64,000 nucleotides of DNA from Mycobacterium asiaticum DSM 44297 (GCF_000613245.1 NZ_HG964938.1:404237-468236); one strand, 5' to 3'; counted from the first letter of the stretch, positions 45,383 through 54,252 are shown. Numbers and translations are program-made. Notes: generated from the letters alone by a model not told the origin.

Positions 45383-45724
45383 TCAGTCCTCCCTGTTTGC
45401 ATCGGATGCGATGAGTTCGTCGATGCGCGCAACCCGATCACGCCAAAGGTGTTCCAGCTCTGTGAGCATGGATGCCACCGACCGCACCGCCGCGACGTCG
45501 CCGCTGGCCAACTGTTCGCGACCGCTGCGACGCTTGGTCAGCAGGCCGGCCCTTTCCAGGACCGTGACGTGCTTCTGTACCGCGGCAAAACTCATCTCGT
45601 AATTCATCGCGAGCGCGGAAACCGAATGCTCACCGGTCAAGACCCGGCGCATGATGTCACGCCGGGTCCGATCGGCAAGCGCCTGGAACAAGGCATCCGC
45701 CCGGTCCTCGGCATCCACAATCAC
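45383..45724 (-). CDS. ArsR family winged-helix repressor
   Basis: 113 aa from a GTG at 45724; a GTG at 45718 and a TTG at 45739 are alternatives. The HTH ALADRTRRDIMRRVLTGEHSVSALAMNYEMSFAAVQKHVTVLERAGLLTKRR is standard. No metal-binding Cys set is visible, so it does not look like a metal sensor. It is co-transcribed with the SRPBCC gene. A 28-bp perfect palindrome lies at its start and should be its operator. Confidence 0.9.
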   Translation of the reverse strand: MIVDAEDRADALFQALADRTRRDIMRRVLTGEHSVSALAMNYEMSFAAVQKHVTVLERAGLLTKRRSGREQLASGDVAAVRSVASMLTELEHLWRDRVARIDELIASDANRED

Positions 45725-45729
45725 CGGCC

Positions 45730-45757
45730 CAACATACAACCAATTGGTTGTATGTTG
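45730..45757. promoter_or_regulatory. 28-bp perfect palindrome, ArsR operator candidate
   Basis: The half-site CAACATACAACCAA is followed directly by its exact reverse complement with no spacer. It overlaps the 5' end of the ArsR gene on the minus strand and lies 96 bp before the divergent gene at 45853. Location and symmetry suit autorepression. Confidence 0.8.
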
Positions 45758-45852
45758 TCAAGCCCTAAGACCGGCCTGAAATCGGCGCGCCAATTTCGCC
45801 GAACCCGCTGTTAGGGTTCGTTCAGTCCCGGAAACCAAGGGGGGTTCAGCGG

Positions 45853-46170
45853 ATGACCACGCAGTTGGAGCTGGAACTGGAGGCGCTGGGACGCTTGCGC
45901 CCGGAGTTGCGGACCCTGGGTGAAGTGCTCCGGATGGTCGCGCACCGTCCGTCTGCCGGTGCTGTCCCGGATGCCGACGCGGACTCGCCCTCGCTGGTCG
46001 CGGCCCGCGAGGTGAGCTATGACACGATTCCCGGATTGCAGACCGTGGTTGCCGACAGGTTCACGAAGGTGGGGGATCTGATTGAGCAGGCTCGCAACGC
46101 ATTTGCGCGCACCGACGGCGACCTGATCACGGTGATCGAGAGCGCTGGCACCCTGGCGCCCGGGAGCTGA
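45853..46170 (+). CDS. Small helical protein, Rv2078-like, ESX-associated type
   Basis: 105 aa, no signal peptide. The sequence is helical with many charged residues (ELELEALGRLRPELRTLGEVLRMVAHR), then DRFTKVGDLIEQARNAFARTDGDL, which resembles the C-terminal part of ESX-associated helical proteins. By gene order and size (105, 569 and 209 aa), it matches the M. tuberculosis Rv2078-Rv2079-lppJ group. No function is known. It starts 96 bp from the ArsR operator and 12 bp before the next gene. Confidence 0.7.
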   Translation: MTTQLELELEALGRLRPELRTLGEVLRMVAHRPSAGAVPDADADSPSLVAAREVSYDTIPGLQTVVADRFTKVGDLIEQARNAFARTDGDLITVIESAGTLAPGS

Positions 46171-46182
46171 GGAAGCGCCCGG

Positions 46183-47892
46183 ATGGTCACCCGCAAACAG
46201 ATCGACGCCGCCAGTCCGCAGGCGGTACTCGACATGGTCGACGCCTGGAAGAAGTCGGCGAAAGAGATGGCCGGCCACGCCGACTCCTACCGGCAGCTGG
46301 TGACCTTCCCGGGCGGCCAGCCATGGTCGGGGGCCACCAGAGACGCGGCGGTCGCCATGGCCGCCAAGGATTACGCGGCGATTGACCGGTTGCGCGACGC
46401 CATTGACGCGATGGGTGACAGAGCCGCAAATGACATCCACAGCTCGGTGATCCCCAGGCTCAACGAGGCGCGAGCCAAGATCGCCGATGCGGAGGCCAAC
46501 CAGTTTCGCGTCAATGACGACCTGTCGGTCACCGACACCAGGAAACAGGCAAACGGCGCGCCGGATCCCAAACGTACCCAGGACCGCGACAATTTCGAGA
46601 GGGACATCAGGGCCGCCGCGAACAAGTGGTGGGAGTCCGAATCGGCGGTGGCGCGGCAGCTGGACAGCGACCGAAAAGCATTGGCGGCCAACTTCAATCC
46701 GGTCGCCGCCGGACATCCTCCGCACGACCCGCGACCGCATATCCAAGACGCGCTGTCCAAGCCGCTACCGGAGGACCCGAAGGCGTTCCACGACCTCTGG
46801 CAGCAGCTGACCCCGGATGAGAAGGACTGGCTCTACAGCCAAGACCACAACCTCGGCAATCACCCCGGGATGCCCTGGGATCCCGATGATCACCTGGGTA
46901 GGGACCACTACAACCGCCAGCACCTCGCGGAGCTCGAACAGCACACTGCGGCAACGGTCGATCGCCTGCAGGAGCGGTTGAATGCGCTTGCCGCGCAACA
47001 GTATATGGGCGACCACAGCGCGACAACCGCCGACCAACTGGCGGTGCTGGCGCCGCAATTGCTGGCAGCCCGGCACGATCTCGACGGCTACCGGGCGGTG
47101 CAGAGCACGCTGAACAGTACCGACGGCCCGAAGCGCTATCTCGGCATCATCGACGAGAACGGACATGCCGCGGTGGCGATCGGCAACCCTGACAAGGCGT
47201 CCCGCAACGCCATCCTGGTGCCGGGAACCGGACAGGACATGGCGACCTTCAACGGCAGCGACAAGAAGTCGCTGGCCATGTATAACGCCGCGATGCAGGC
47301 GACTACGACCCTGGGTCCCGGTGACGTGGCAGTGACGACCTGGATGGGCTACGACCGACCGATGGACCTCACTGAGGCGGCCTGGCCCGACCCGGCCCGC
47401 GCCGGTGCAGGGGCCCTGGAATCATTCCAAAGCGGGCAGCGCGCGTCCCACGTCGGCACACCGTCGATCGACACCGTGGTCGGACACAGTTATGGCTCAA
47501 CTCAAGTCGGTGCGGCCGCATCCGGCGGGCACCACCTGGACGCCAACAACGTCATCGCCGTGGGCAGCCCCGGGATGCTGGTCGACCACGCCAGCGACCT
47601 GAGCCTGGACCCCGGAGCGAGGGTGTTCGCCATCCGGGCCTGGAACGACCCGATCGATCTCGTCACCGGATTGACCCTGGGCCCCGACCCCAAGGGATCC
47701 GATTTCGGGGCAACTGCTCTGTTGGCGGATCCGGGGCCCGGTTTCGGCCCATTCGGACTTCTTCCCAATGTCGAGGCGCACAGCAGCTACTGGAACGCCG
47801 GAAATCCCGCGCTGGCCAACATGGGCGCCGTCATCGCCGGTGTACCACCGCCACAGGTGATCGGCCCCAACGGAGTGGAGCCGGGACGATGA
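46183..47892 (+). CDS. WXG100-like + DUF1023 alpha/beta hydrolase (Rv2079-like)
   Basis: 569 aa. The first ~85 residues are helical with a turn like the WXG100 motif (PWSGATRDAAVAMAAKDYAAIDRLRDAIDAMGDRA). A long charged middle follows. The C-terminal ~280 residues are a DUF1023 hydrolase: ILVPGTGQD, nucleophile GHSYGS (about residue 430), and a late Asp and His. The layout suits a protein exported by a type VII (ESX) route with its hydrolase domain as effector. M. tuberculosis Rv2079 is a likely homologue. The ATGA overlap with the lipoprotein gene shows coupling. Confidence 0.8.
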   Translation: MVTRKQIDAASPQAVLDMVDAWKKSAKEMAGHADSYRQLVTFPGGQPWSGATRDAAVAMAAKDYAAIDRLRDAIDAMGDRAANDIHSSVIPRLNEARAKIADAEANQFRVNDDLSVTDTRKQANGAPDPKRTQDRDNFERDIRAAANKWWESESAVARQLDSDRKALAANFNPVAAGHPPHDPRPHIQDALSKPLPEDPKAFHDLWQQLTPDEKDWLYSQDHNLGNHPGMPWDPDDHLGRDHYNRQHLAELEQHTAATVDRLQERLNALAAQQYMGDHSATTADQLAVLAPQLLAARHDLDGYRAVQSTLNSTDGPKRYLGIIDENGHAAVAIGNPDKASRNAILVPGTGQDMATFNGSDKKSLAMYNAAMQATTTLGPGDVAVTTWMGYDRPMDLTEAAWPDPARAGAGALESFQSGQRASHVGTPSIDTVVGHSYGSTQVGAAASGGHHLDANNVIAVGSPGMLVDHASDLSLDPGARVFAIRAWNDPIDLVTGLTLGPDPKGSDFGATALLADPGPGFGPFGLLPNVEAHSSYWNAGNPALANMGAVIAGVPPPQVIGPNGVEPGR

Positions 47893-48518
47893 GCCGAAAC
47901 CGCCGAGTCACAACGAAAGTCGGCGCCGGCGCAATCACCGCGGCGTTGCTCGTGGGCGGGTGTGGGCACCACGCCCCGCTTGGCCCGCCAACGCCGTCCG
48001 GAGCTACCCCCCTTGGAGGACCACCGATGACATCCACACCCCCACCGCCGCCGGGCTGGAAGCTGCAACCCGCCGTCCCGGCCACCCAGCAGCAGGCGCA
48101 GGACACGGTAATCGGTTACCTGCGAAGGACTTTGCAGGAGCTTCCCCCCGGAACCACCTTGGACGCGACCCGCTACAGCGGCGGCACGAACAGCGTCCCG
48201 TGCAAAGACGACACTTCCGCGAACCCGCCCGAGGAATTCACCACAATCGGGGACCTCAAGCCGCCGCCCGGCACCGACACCAGCTCCCTCGTTGCCAGCG
48301 CCGGTGACATCTGGAAACGCTGGGGCTGGTACGTCTATGAACGAGACGGCTTCTACAAACCCAACCGATTCGGCTATGCCCCCGACGGGTACAGCCTGCA
48401 GATCGAAGCCAGGGCGCGGCCCGGTGAACCGCCGAGCCTCAAAGCTACGTCCCCTTGCTTCCCGGCCGAAACGCCTCGCGACCGTACCCCATTTCCGGCC
48501 ATCCTGGCCGCGGAATAG
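47889..48518 (+). CDS. Lipoprotein, LppJ-like
   Basis: 209 aa. The signal peptide (VTTKVGAGAITAALLVG) ends in the lipobox LVGGC, with acylation at Cys25 or so. A Pro/Thr-rich linker (GPPTPSGATPLGGPPMTSTPPPPPG) is followed by a folded domain of ~150 residues with three Cys. Its start overlaps the stop of the hydrolase by 4 bp. By gene order it corresponds to LppJ (Rv2080). It should sit on the outer face of the inner membrane, perhaps as a partner or immunity factor, which is inference. Confidence 0.82.
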   Translation: MSRNRRVTTKVGAGAITAALLVGGCGHHAPLGPPTPSGATPLGGPPMTSTPPPPPGWKLQPAVPATQQQAQDTVIGYLRRTLQELPPGTTLDATRYSGGTNSVPCKDDTSANPPEEFTTIGDLKPPPGTDTSSLVASAGDIWKRWGWYVYERDGFYKPNRFGYAPDGYSLQIEARARPGEPPSLKATSPCFPAETPRDRTPFPAILAAE

Positions 48519-48526
48519 ACCGCGAA

Positions 48527-49309
48527 TCAACGGGTTCCGCGCCGCCGCGATTCCGCCAGGTCCGCCTCGACCAACCGGTCGATCCGACTCCGCAATGTCT
48601 CGTAGGTCGCCGGCACCGCGTGCTGGAATTCAGCATCGTAGATGTAGTCGCCGTCGGCATCGAGTTGCACCCAAACCAGGAAGTCCTTCGCCCAGTCGAC
48701 ACCCCACGCCCGGGCGGGCTCGCAGTGCGACTGAATGGTAGCCAGCGCCAAAACGTCGTCATCCCGTACCACGGTCGCTTGTTCCACCGCGGGACGGTCC
48801 GCCCGGATCGTGACCTCGTAGTCGTCGTCGAAGTCGTCGAAGCCGGCGAACTCGGCTGCCGACCCGCGGAAGTAGTTGACGTACTTCGGGATAACGACCT
48901 GCGGGCGGGAACCGGGACCGCTCGGCCGGACCCCTTGCGCAATCGCGGCCGCGATGTCCGGCGGTGACAGTTCAAAGACATCCACTAGGTCTTGGCCGGG
49001 CCGCTGGGCCGCAAGGAAGCCCAACCCTGCGGAACGGCAAGCCGACAATCGAGTGTCTGGGGTGTCGTCGTCGCGGTACAGCACCCGGCACTCCACCCAG
49101 ACTTCGGCGTGTTCATGCGTCTCGATCCAGTGGCGGAAGACCCGTAGGTCACCGTCGTCGAAGCGGGCGGCGACTGATTGGGCGCCGGCGCCGGATTCGC
49201 CCGGAACACCTTCGCGCAGAAGCGGATACGGCAGGAATTCAGCGCCGCGAAGTTCGCATAGCGCATCCAGGTCGGCAAGGTCGATCGTGCCGACCAGCCG
49301 GCGGCTCAC
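48527..49309 (-). CDS. EspG family ESX secretion-associated protein (putative)
   Basis: 260 aa from the GTG at 49309. The features that recall EspG (PF14011) are LDALCELRGAEFLPYPLL near the N-terminus, RLSACRSAGLGFLAAQR in the middle, and DVFELSPPDIAAAIAQGV...PQVVIP. EspG proteins are cytosolic chaperones for PE-PPE substrates. No pe, ppe or esx gene is adjacent. The convergent Rv2079-like cassette is the closest candidate partner. Assignment by pattern; the C-terminal ~90 acidic residues look atypical. It is 17 bp after the SDR gene. Confidence 0.55.
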   Translation of the reverse strand: MSRRLVGTIDLADLDALCELRGAEFLPYPLLREGVPGESGAGAQSVAARFDDGDLRVFRHWIETHEHAEVWVECRVLYRDDDTPDTRLSACRSAGLGFLAAQRPGQDLVDVFELSPPDIAAAIAQGVRPSGPGSRPQVVIPKYVNYFRGSAAEFAGFDDFDDDYEVTIRADRPAVEQATVVRDDDVLALATIQSHCEPARAWGVDWAKDFLVWVQLDADGDYIYDAEFQHAVPATYETLRSRIDRLVEADLAESRRRGTR

Positions 49310-49326
49310 CCGATGGACCCGTGGGC

Positions 49327-50142
49327 TCAGTGTCCCTTGAATTCGTCCATCGAGTTGTATACGCCGACCCGCCGAAGATAGATGTCGCGCAACCGAATCG
49401 GCAGCACGGCGCTGAGCACCTTGTTCATCTTCGACGTCCACGGCATCACCACAAACGGCTGGCCCTTGAGCATCGCCGACCACGTCGCTTCCACGACGTC
49501 CTCCTGTTCGAGCATCGGAGTGAACAGGATGCCTTTCGCGCCCTCGAACATGCCGGTGTTGATGTAGGTCGGACAGACTGTGGTCACCTTGACGTGTTCA
49601 TGACCGGCTTGTTCGAGCTCCAGTCGCACGGAGTCGGAGAATCCGATCGCGGCCCATTTGGAAGCGGCGTATGCGGCCATGCGAGGGATGGCGTTCAGGC
49701 CTGCCGAGGACGCGATGTTGACGACGCGGCACGGTGTGTTCGATTCGACCATCGCCGGCAGGAATTCGCGAAGTACCAGCATCGGCCCAATGGAGTTGAC
49801 CTCCATGGTGAGCAGGAAGTCCCGTGGTGGGTTCTCCCAGAAGTAGCCGTTGCCGCGCACGATGCCGGCGTTGTTGAACAGCACGTGAATCGTCCCGACG
49901 CTGGTGCGGGTCCGCTCGGCGGCCTCGGCCACCACGTCCTGCGAGGTGACGTCGACGGTTTCGTAATGAACCGTGCCCCCCGCCGCTTCCAGCTCGGCCG
50001 CTGTTTCCTTCAGTGCGGCCTCGTTGGCGTCCCAGAGGACCACCGCGGCGGCACCCTCCTTGACCGCCTGGGTGGCGAACAGCTTGCCGAGGCCCATGGC
50101 GGCTCCGGTGACTAGGACGTTGACTCCCTTGACGGACTGCAT
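49327..50142 (-). CDS. SDR family oxidoreductase
   Basis: 271 aa, ATG preceded by GAGGAGAA. Glycine motif TGAAMGLG, NNAG, catalytic Ser (IASSAG) and YAASK are intact. The C-terminal basic ~40 residues (MPWTSKMNKVLSAVLPIRLRDIYLRRVG) may bring it to membranes, as in the mycobacterial retinol-type SDRs. The substrate is unknown. It is upstream of the EspG-like gene on the same strand and divergent from the HadAB gene. Confidence 0.9.
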   Translation of the reverse strand: MQSVKGVNVLVTGAAMGLGKLFATQAVKEGAAAVVLWDANEAALKETAAELEAAGGTVHYETVDVTSQDVVAEAAERTRTSVGTIHVLFNNAGIVRGNGYFWENPPRDFLLTMEVNSIGPMLVLREFLPAMVESNTPCRVVNIASSAGLNAIPRMAAYAASKWAAIGFSDSVRLELEQAGHEHVKVTTVCPTYINTGMFEGAKGILFTPMLEQEDVVEATWSAMLKGQPFVVMPWTSKMNKVLSAVLPIRLRDIYLRRVGVYNSMDEFKGH

Positions 50143-50326
50143 GGCTGTTCTCCTCTAGGCGTCTTCGGTGACGGGATCTGATAGCTCTTATACCCGTTCC
50201 GGTACCCCACGAGCGACCAGATGTCGCAATCGGAGAAACACGTGCGCGTATCGCCCAGGTGCCCGCGGGTTACTGTGCTGAGGTCGGTCTGAACAAACAA
50301 GCCGATTGGACAGTTGGGCGAAAGTC

Positions 50327-51355
50327 ATGACAGCAGCAACGTCGTCGACACTTGAATCGCGGGTCGGCCACCACTACCAAATGGACGGCACGTACCTGGT
50401 CGGCCGCGAAAAGGTTCGCGAGTACGCCCGCGCGGTGCAGGACTATCACCCCGCGCATTGGGATGTCGCCGCGGCCGCCGAATTGGGATACCCGGAACTG
50501 GTGGCGCCGCTGACGTTCACCTCGGTACCGGGGATGGCATGCAATCGCCGCATGTTCGAATCGGTGGTCGTCGGATACGACACTTACGTGCAAACCGAGG
50601 AAGTCTTCGAGCAGCACCGCCCGATCGTCGCGGGCGACGAGCTGCACGTCGATGTCGAGCTGACCTCGGTGCGCAGGATCGCCGGCCGCGACCTGATCAC
50701 CGTGACCAACACTTTCACCGATGCCGCCGGGGAGCGGGTGCACACCCTGCACACCACGGTCGTCGGCGTCACCGCCGAGGATGTGGACCCCGCGATCAAG
50801 TCCGCTGTGCAGAACGCGATGATGCATGACTTCAACATCATCGAAATCAGCGAATCCGACGCCACCTATCAGAAGACGGTGCGTCCCGAGGGAGATGTGC
50901 ACATCTCCGGGGGAAGCGGAACGCGCACCCCCGGCACGCGGCCCTTCGAGGATGTCCAGGTGGGCGACGAGCTGCCGGTGCACCACGCCCGCTTGTCCCG
51001 TGGCGACCTGGTCAACTATGCGGGAGTGGCTGGTGACGCCAACCCGATCCACTGGGACGAGAACCTGGCCAAACTGGCCGGGCTGCCGGACGTGATCGCA
51101 CACGGCATGCTAACGATGGGTTTGGGCGCCGGATTCGTCTCCGCCTGGTCGGGCGACCCGGGCGCGGTGACCCGTTACGCGGTGCGCTTGTCGGCTCCCG
51201 CGATCGTGTCAGCCGCCGAGGGCGCCGACATCGAATTCAACGGCCGGGTCAAATCGCTGGACCCCGACGCCCGCACCGGCGTCATCGTGGTCGGCGCGAA
51301 GTCGGCGGGGAAGAAGATCTTCGGTCTAGCGACGGTTGACATCCGGTTCAGCTGA
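50327..51355 (+). CDS. Fused HadA/HadB-type (3R)-hydroxyacyl dehydratase
   Basis: 342 aa from the ATG at 50327. Two hotdog domains are seen. The first (residues ~20-155) is HadA-like (UPF0336-type: DYHPAHWD, LVAPLTFTSVPG). The second (~200-340) is a MaoC domain with the catalytic D...H pair (YAGVAGDANPIHWDENLAKLAGLPDVIAHGML). These enzymes dehydrate 3-hydroxyacyl-thioesters in fatty acid or mycolate elongation. No FAS-II gene is adjacent, so a specialised or accessory role is likely. Confidence 0.9.
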   Translation: MTAATSSTLESRVGHHYQMDGTYLVGREKVREYARAVQDYHPAHWDVAAAAELGYPELVAPLTFTSVPGMACNRRMFESVVVGYDTYVQTEEVFEQHRPIVAGDELHVDVELTSVRRIAGRDLITVTNTFTDAAGERVHTLHTTVVGVTAEDVDPAIKSAVQNAMMHDFNIIEISESDATYQKTVRPEGDVHISGGSGTRTPGTRPFEDVQVGDELPVHHARLSRGDLVNYAGVAGDANPIHWDENLAKLAGLPDVIAHGMLTMGLGAGFVSAWSGDPGAVTRYAVRLSAPAIVSAAEGADIEFNGRVKSLDPDARTGVIVVGAKSAGKKIFGLATVDIRFS

Positions 51356-51446
51356 GTCGGCCAGCATCGCATCGACACCGGGGAGTTACCCTATATCCCT
51401 TCGTTGAACGAGTGGCCGGAGCACTCAGAGCACAACGGCGCCGGAT

Positions 51447-52421
51447 CTAGCCGGCGGCCCGAATCTCGTTGCGGTGCAGCGCAAGCCAGTCGCGGAAAGA
51501 CTGCAACTCCGGGTTGATTTCGCGCACCTGAGCCAGATCGCGGTCGCCGACGAAACGGGCAGAATTCTCGGCGTAGTACTGGAACATGTTTCCCATTTCG
51601 ACCGCGCCGGGAAATCCCTGCGTTCGAAATTCGTCCCAGCTGGGCGGTTCGTAGCTGACGGTTTCGCCCAACACCTCGCTCAACGCTGACGCGTATTCCT
51701 GACCGGTGAGGTGGTCGCCGGCGATGCTGAGGGTCTGGCCGAGGTAAGCTCCGCCGCGCGCGAAAAGTTGCAGCGCCGTCTTGCCGATGTCGCCGACGGC
51801 GATACCCGACAAGCGTTGGTCTGCCATCGGCAGCGTCAGCCGGAGTCGACCGTCGTCTCCTCGCACCGGGGCAAACGCGTCGGTGAAGCCCTCGAAGAAC
51901 AGGGTGGTGCGCAGGAATGTGGTCGGCACGTCGTACTCGCGGAAGAACTCGTCCGCCTCGGCCTTAGCGTCGAAGTGCGGCACCTTGAATCGCTCGTCGA
52001 CGGTCGGCACGCGGTCGTCATCGCCGAAGTAGTCACGCGTGTCCTCCAGGGTCGACCAGATGACGTGCTCCACGCCGGCCTGCTTGGCCGCGAGCGCGGC
52101 CGTGTCGGCCTGCGCCAGCTCCCTGTCGGCTCGCGTCCGCGCGCCCTCGTCCTCCGCCGACAAGGGGGCCCAGTAGTTGGTGACGATGAACGCCCCGTGC
52201 GCGCCCTCGAACGCGCTACGCAGGCTTGCACCGTCGTCGAGGTCGGCGGCCACCACCTCGGCACCCGCGTTTGCCCAGTCCCGGGCGGCGCCGGACTGTG
52301 GGTTGCGCGTCAGCGCGCGCACGCCGAACCGGCCATGCGGATCGCCGAGGATTGCCTTGACCAGGCCGCCACCTTGGGATCCGGTCGCCCCCACCACTGC
52401 AATCAGCTTCTTCGATGTCAT
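51447..52421 (-). CDS. NmrA-like NAD(P)-binding protein
   Basis: 324 aa from the ATG at 52421 (AGGAGG upstream). N-terminal GATGSQGGG is the NmrA variant Rossmann motif; the later W-S-T-L-E, VPHFDAKAEADEFFRE and LRTTLFFEGFTDAFAP blocks are typical of the HSCARG/NmrA group. These act as redox sensors or quinone reductases without the usual SDR YxxxK. It is divergent from a MarR gene, with two matching palindromes between them, so the MarR protein is its probable repressor. Confidence 0.9.
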   Translation of the reverse strand: MTSKKLIAVVGATGSQGGGLVKAILGDPHGRFGVRALTRNPQSGAARDWANAGAEVVAADLDDGASLRSAFEGAHGAFIVTNYWAPLSAEDEGARTRADRELAQADTAALAAKQAGVEHVIWSTLEDTRDYFGDDDRVPTVDERFKVPHFDAKAEADEFFREYDVPTTFLRTTLFFEGFTDAFAPVRGDDGRLRLTLPMADQRLSGIAVGDIGKTALQLFARGGAYLGQTLSIAGDHLTGQEYASALSEVLGETVSYEPPSWDEFRTQGFPGAVEMGNMFQYYAENSARFVGDRDLAQVREINPELQSFRDWLALHRNEIRAAG

Positions 52422-52434
52422 GTTTTTGCCTCCT

Positions 52435-52450
52435 GGTTGATGTGTCAACC
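52435..52450. promoter_or_regulatory. MarR operator 1
   Basis: GGTTGA-TGTG-TCAACC, 6-bp perfect arms. It lies directly upstream of the NmrA-like ribosome site. A second copy at 52472 has the same arms; centres are 37 bp apart. Confidence 0.75.
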
Positions 52451-52471
52451 CAATCGACGGTATGCGCTATG

Positions 52472-52487
52472 GGTTGATATGTCAACC
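52472..52487. promoter_or_regulatory. MarR operator 2
   Basis: GGTTGA-TATG-TCAACC, same arms as operator 1. It lies 22-37 bp upstream of the MarR ATG, suggesting autoregulation and shared control of the NmrA-like gene. Confidence 0.75.
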
Positions 52488-52508
52488 TGGGCGAGTAGGC
52501 TGACGACC

Positions 52509-52991
52509 ATGGCCGAGCGCTGGCACCTAAACAAGGACGAGCAGATCGCTTGGCGCAGCTTCGTCGACATGCACCATCTGCTGGAGCGACACCTTGCGCG
52601 ATGCCTGCAGCGCGAGTTCGGTCTGTCGGATTCGGACTTCGAGATCTTGGTGAACCTCTCCGAGGCACCGGGTGGCCGAATGCGCGCCTACGAGCTTGGC
52701 AGGGCCACGATGTGGGAGAAGAGCCGACTGTCCCACCACCTCAGCCGGATGGAGAAGCGCGGACTGGTCAGGCGCGAGATCGATCCGGCCGCTGATCCGC
52801 GCTATCCGCAGATCGTGCTGATGCCGGCTGGCCGCTCCGCTATCGAGTCGGCGGCTCCCGCGAACGCCGCCCGGGTGCGGGAGCTGTTCATCGACGTGCT
52901 GGGGCCGGAGCGTCTGGCGGTTTTCCGGCAGGCGGCCCAAGACGTCCTGGCCGCTGTCGAGGAACAATGCGAGGACTCGTCTGACGAATGA
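52509..52991 (+). CDS. MarR family transcriptional regulator
   Basis: 160 aa from the ATG at 52509. An in-frame ATG at 52479 lies inside operator 2 and is less likely; the much longer open frame is antisense to the NmrA-like gene. HTH: DSDFEILVNLSEAPGGRMRAYELGRATMWEKSRLSHHLSRMEKRGLVRREIDPAADPRYPQIVL, with the wing intact. The ligand is unknown. It is divergent from and probably represses the NmrA-like gene. Confidence 0.9.
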   Translation: MAERWHLNKDEQIAWRSFVDMHHLLERHLARCLQREFGLSDSDFEILVNLSEAPGGRMRAYELGRATMWEKSRLSHHLSRMEKRGLVRREIDPAADPRYPQIVLMPAGRSAIESAAPANAARVRELFIDVLGPERLAVFRQAAQDVLAAVEEQCEDSSDE

Positions 52992-53065
52992 GGTTGCCGC
53001 GGTGAGTTTGCCCGCGCTCGGAAGTCAAAGTTCCCGACCGCACTGACTCAAACCGGGAGCAAGGC

Positions 53066-53707
53066 ATGGGCCTGATTCACATCGAGCTGTTCGCGACCCT
53101 AGACCTCGTCGGGCAGGCGCCCGGCGGTCCCGAGGAGGACCCGACCGGGTTCCCGTTCGGCGGCTGGCAGGCGCCCCTGATGGACGAGGTTGCCGGCGCG
53201 CAGGTTGGTGCCACGTACGAGGGCACCGACGCGCTACTGCTGGGTCGGCGGACGTACGACATCTTCGCCGCATACTGGCCGCACCAGGAAGGCGGCGAGG
53301 ACAGCGGGATCGCGGCGCTGTTCAATCGGGTGCCGAAGTATGTGGCTTCGCGCGGGCGGCCGAACCTCTCGTGGCACGGATCTACTCTGCTCGGCGCGGA
53401 CCTGGCCGCCGCGGTACGCGATATCCGTGATCGGCACGAGCACATCAAGGTCGTCGGCAGCCTGGACTTGGTACAAACGTTGTTGCGCGAGAGGCTTTTT
53501 GACCGAATTGACCTATGGCTGCACCCGCTTATGCTCGGCGTCGGTAAGAAGGTGTTCGGCGGCGGCACGGTACCCACCAACCTCACCCTTCTCGAACCGC
53601 CCGCGGCCAGCGGGAAAGGCACGGTCCTATTGCGCTATGGCTTGGCCGAGGGCATCCCCGCCACCGGTGACATGAGTGCGCCCGATCGTGGGCTTGGGCG
53701 CGATTAA
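53066..53707 (+). CDS. Dihydrofolate reductase-like (RibD C-terminal) protein
   Basis: 213 aa. The pattern MGLIHIELFATLDLVGQAPGG, then LLLGRRTYDIFAAYWP, and late IKVVGSLDLVQTLLRERLFDRIDLWLHPLMLGVGKKVF is the RibD-C/DHFR-like family of actinobacterial reductases. It binds NADPH, but the substrate is unknown and true DHFR function is unlikely. No partner gene is seen. Confidence 0.9.
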   Translation: MGLIHIELFATLDLVGQAPGGPEEDPTGFPFGGWQAPLMDEVAGAQVGATYEGTDALLLGRRTYDIFAAYWPHQEGGEDSGIAALFNRVPKYVASRGRPNLSWHGSTLLGADLAAAVRDIRDRHEHIKVVGSLDLVQTLLRERLFDRIDLWLHPLMLGVGKKVFGGGTVPTNLTLLEPPAASGKGTVLLRYGLAEGIPATGDMSAPDRGLGRD

Positions 53708-53778
53708 GCGGTTGCTATGCGCCGCAATAGGCTGCAGGACAAGCTATTGCGTAACGTCGCGCCGAGACGTCTCGATTC

Positions 53779-54252
53779 TCACTCCGTCAGCGGAGTGCGG
53801 ATGCCCAGCACCGGCTGCCGGCGTCGCCCGTGGCTCCACCCGCGATCCCACGGCCAGCGGCGCCGATCGTCGGTCCAGACCAGCTGAAATGCGCGGAGGG
53901 GCGGCTCACACAACCGGACCGCGAATTTCAGGTGCACATCTGGGTTTTCGACCTCGACCACTTCGAGCAGGAATTCTCCCTGGTAATCGATGTGGACGGC
54001 GGGCTGCAGGACCATGCCGTCATCAACGATCTGGTGTGCGATCGAATTCAAGATGCGCGTTGACCGTTGCGGAAGCATCCCGGTGATCAGCAATTCGGGC
54101 AGACCCCGATCAGTCAGCCCGATCGTGTACGCAAACGGCCGTGCGTCGTGCTCGACGTACTGCACCACCCAACCGTGATCCGCGATGATGTCGCGCAACT
54201 CATCCAGGTAATCGTCGATGGTGCCGTGGGGGTTGTCGCACTGCCAGCACAT
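53779..54252 (-). CDS. DUF4262 domain protein
   Basis: 157 aa from the ATG at 54252 (AAGGGTGG upstream). CDNP near the start, HGWVVQYVEHDARPFAYTIGLTDRGLPELLITG and the acidic middle are DUF4262 hallmarks. Function is unknown; some members are near toxin-type loci, none seen here. It is 124 bp downstream of the SDR gene on the same strand. Confidence 0.85.
   Translation of the reverse strand: MCWQCDNPHGTIDDYLDELRDIIADHGWVVQYVEHDARPFAYTIGLTDRGLPELLITGMLPQRSTRILNSIAHQIVDDGMVLQPAVHIDYQGEFLLEVVEVENPDVHLKFAVRLCEPPLRAFQLVWTDDRRRWPWDRGWSHGRRRQPVLGIRTPLTE

Noticed and set aside
51711..52508. Upstream extension of the MarR frame
   Set aside because: It lies antisense to the NmrA-like gene and includes both operators; the ATG at 52509 gives a normal MarR length.
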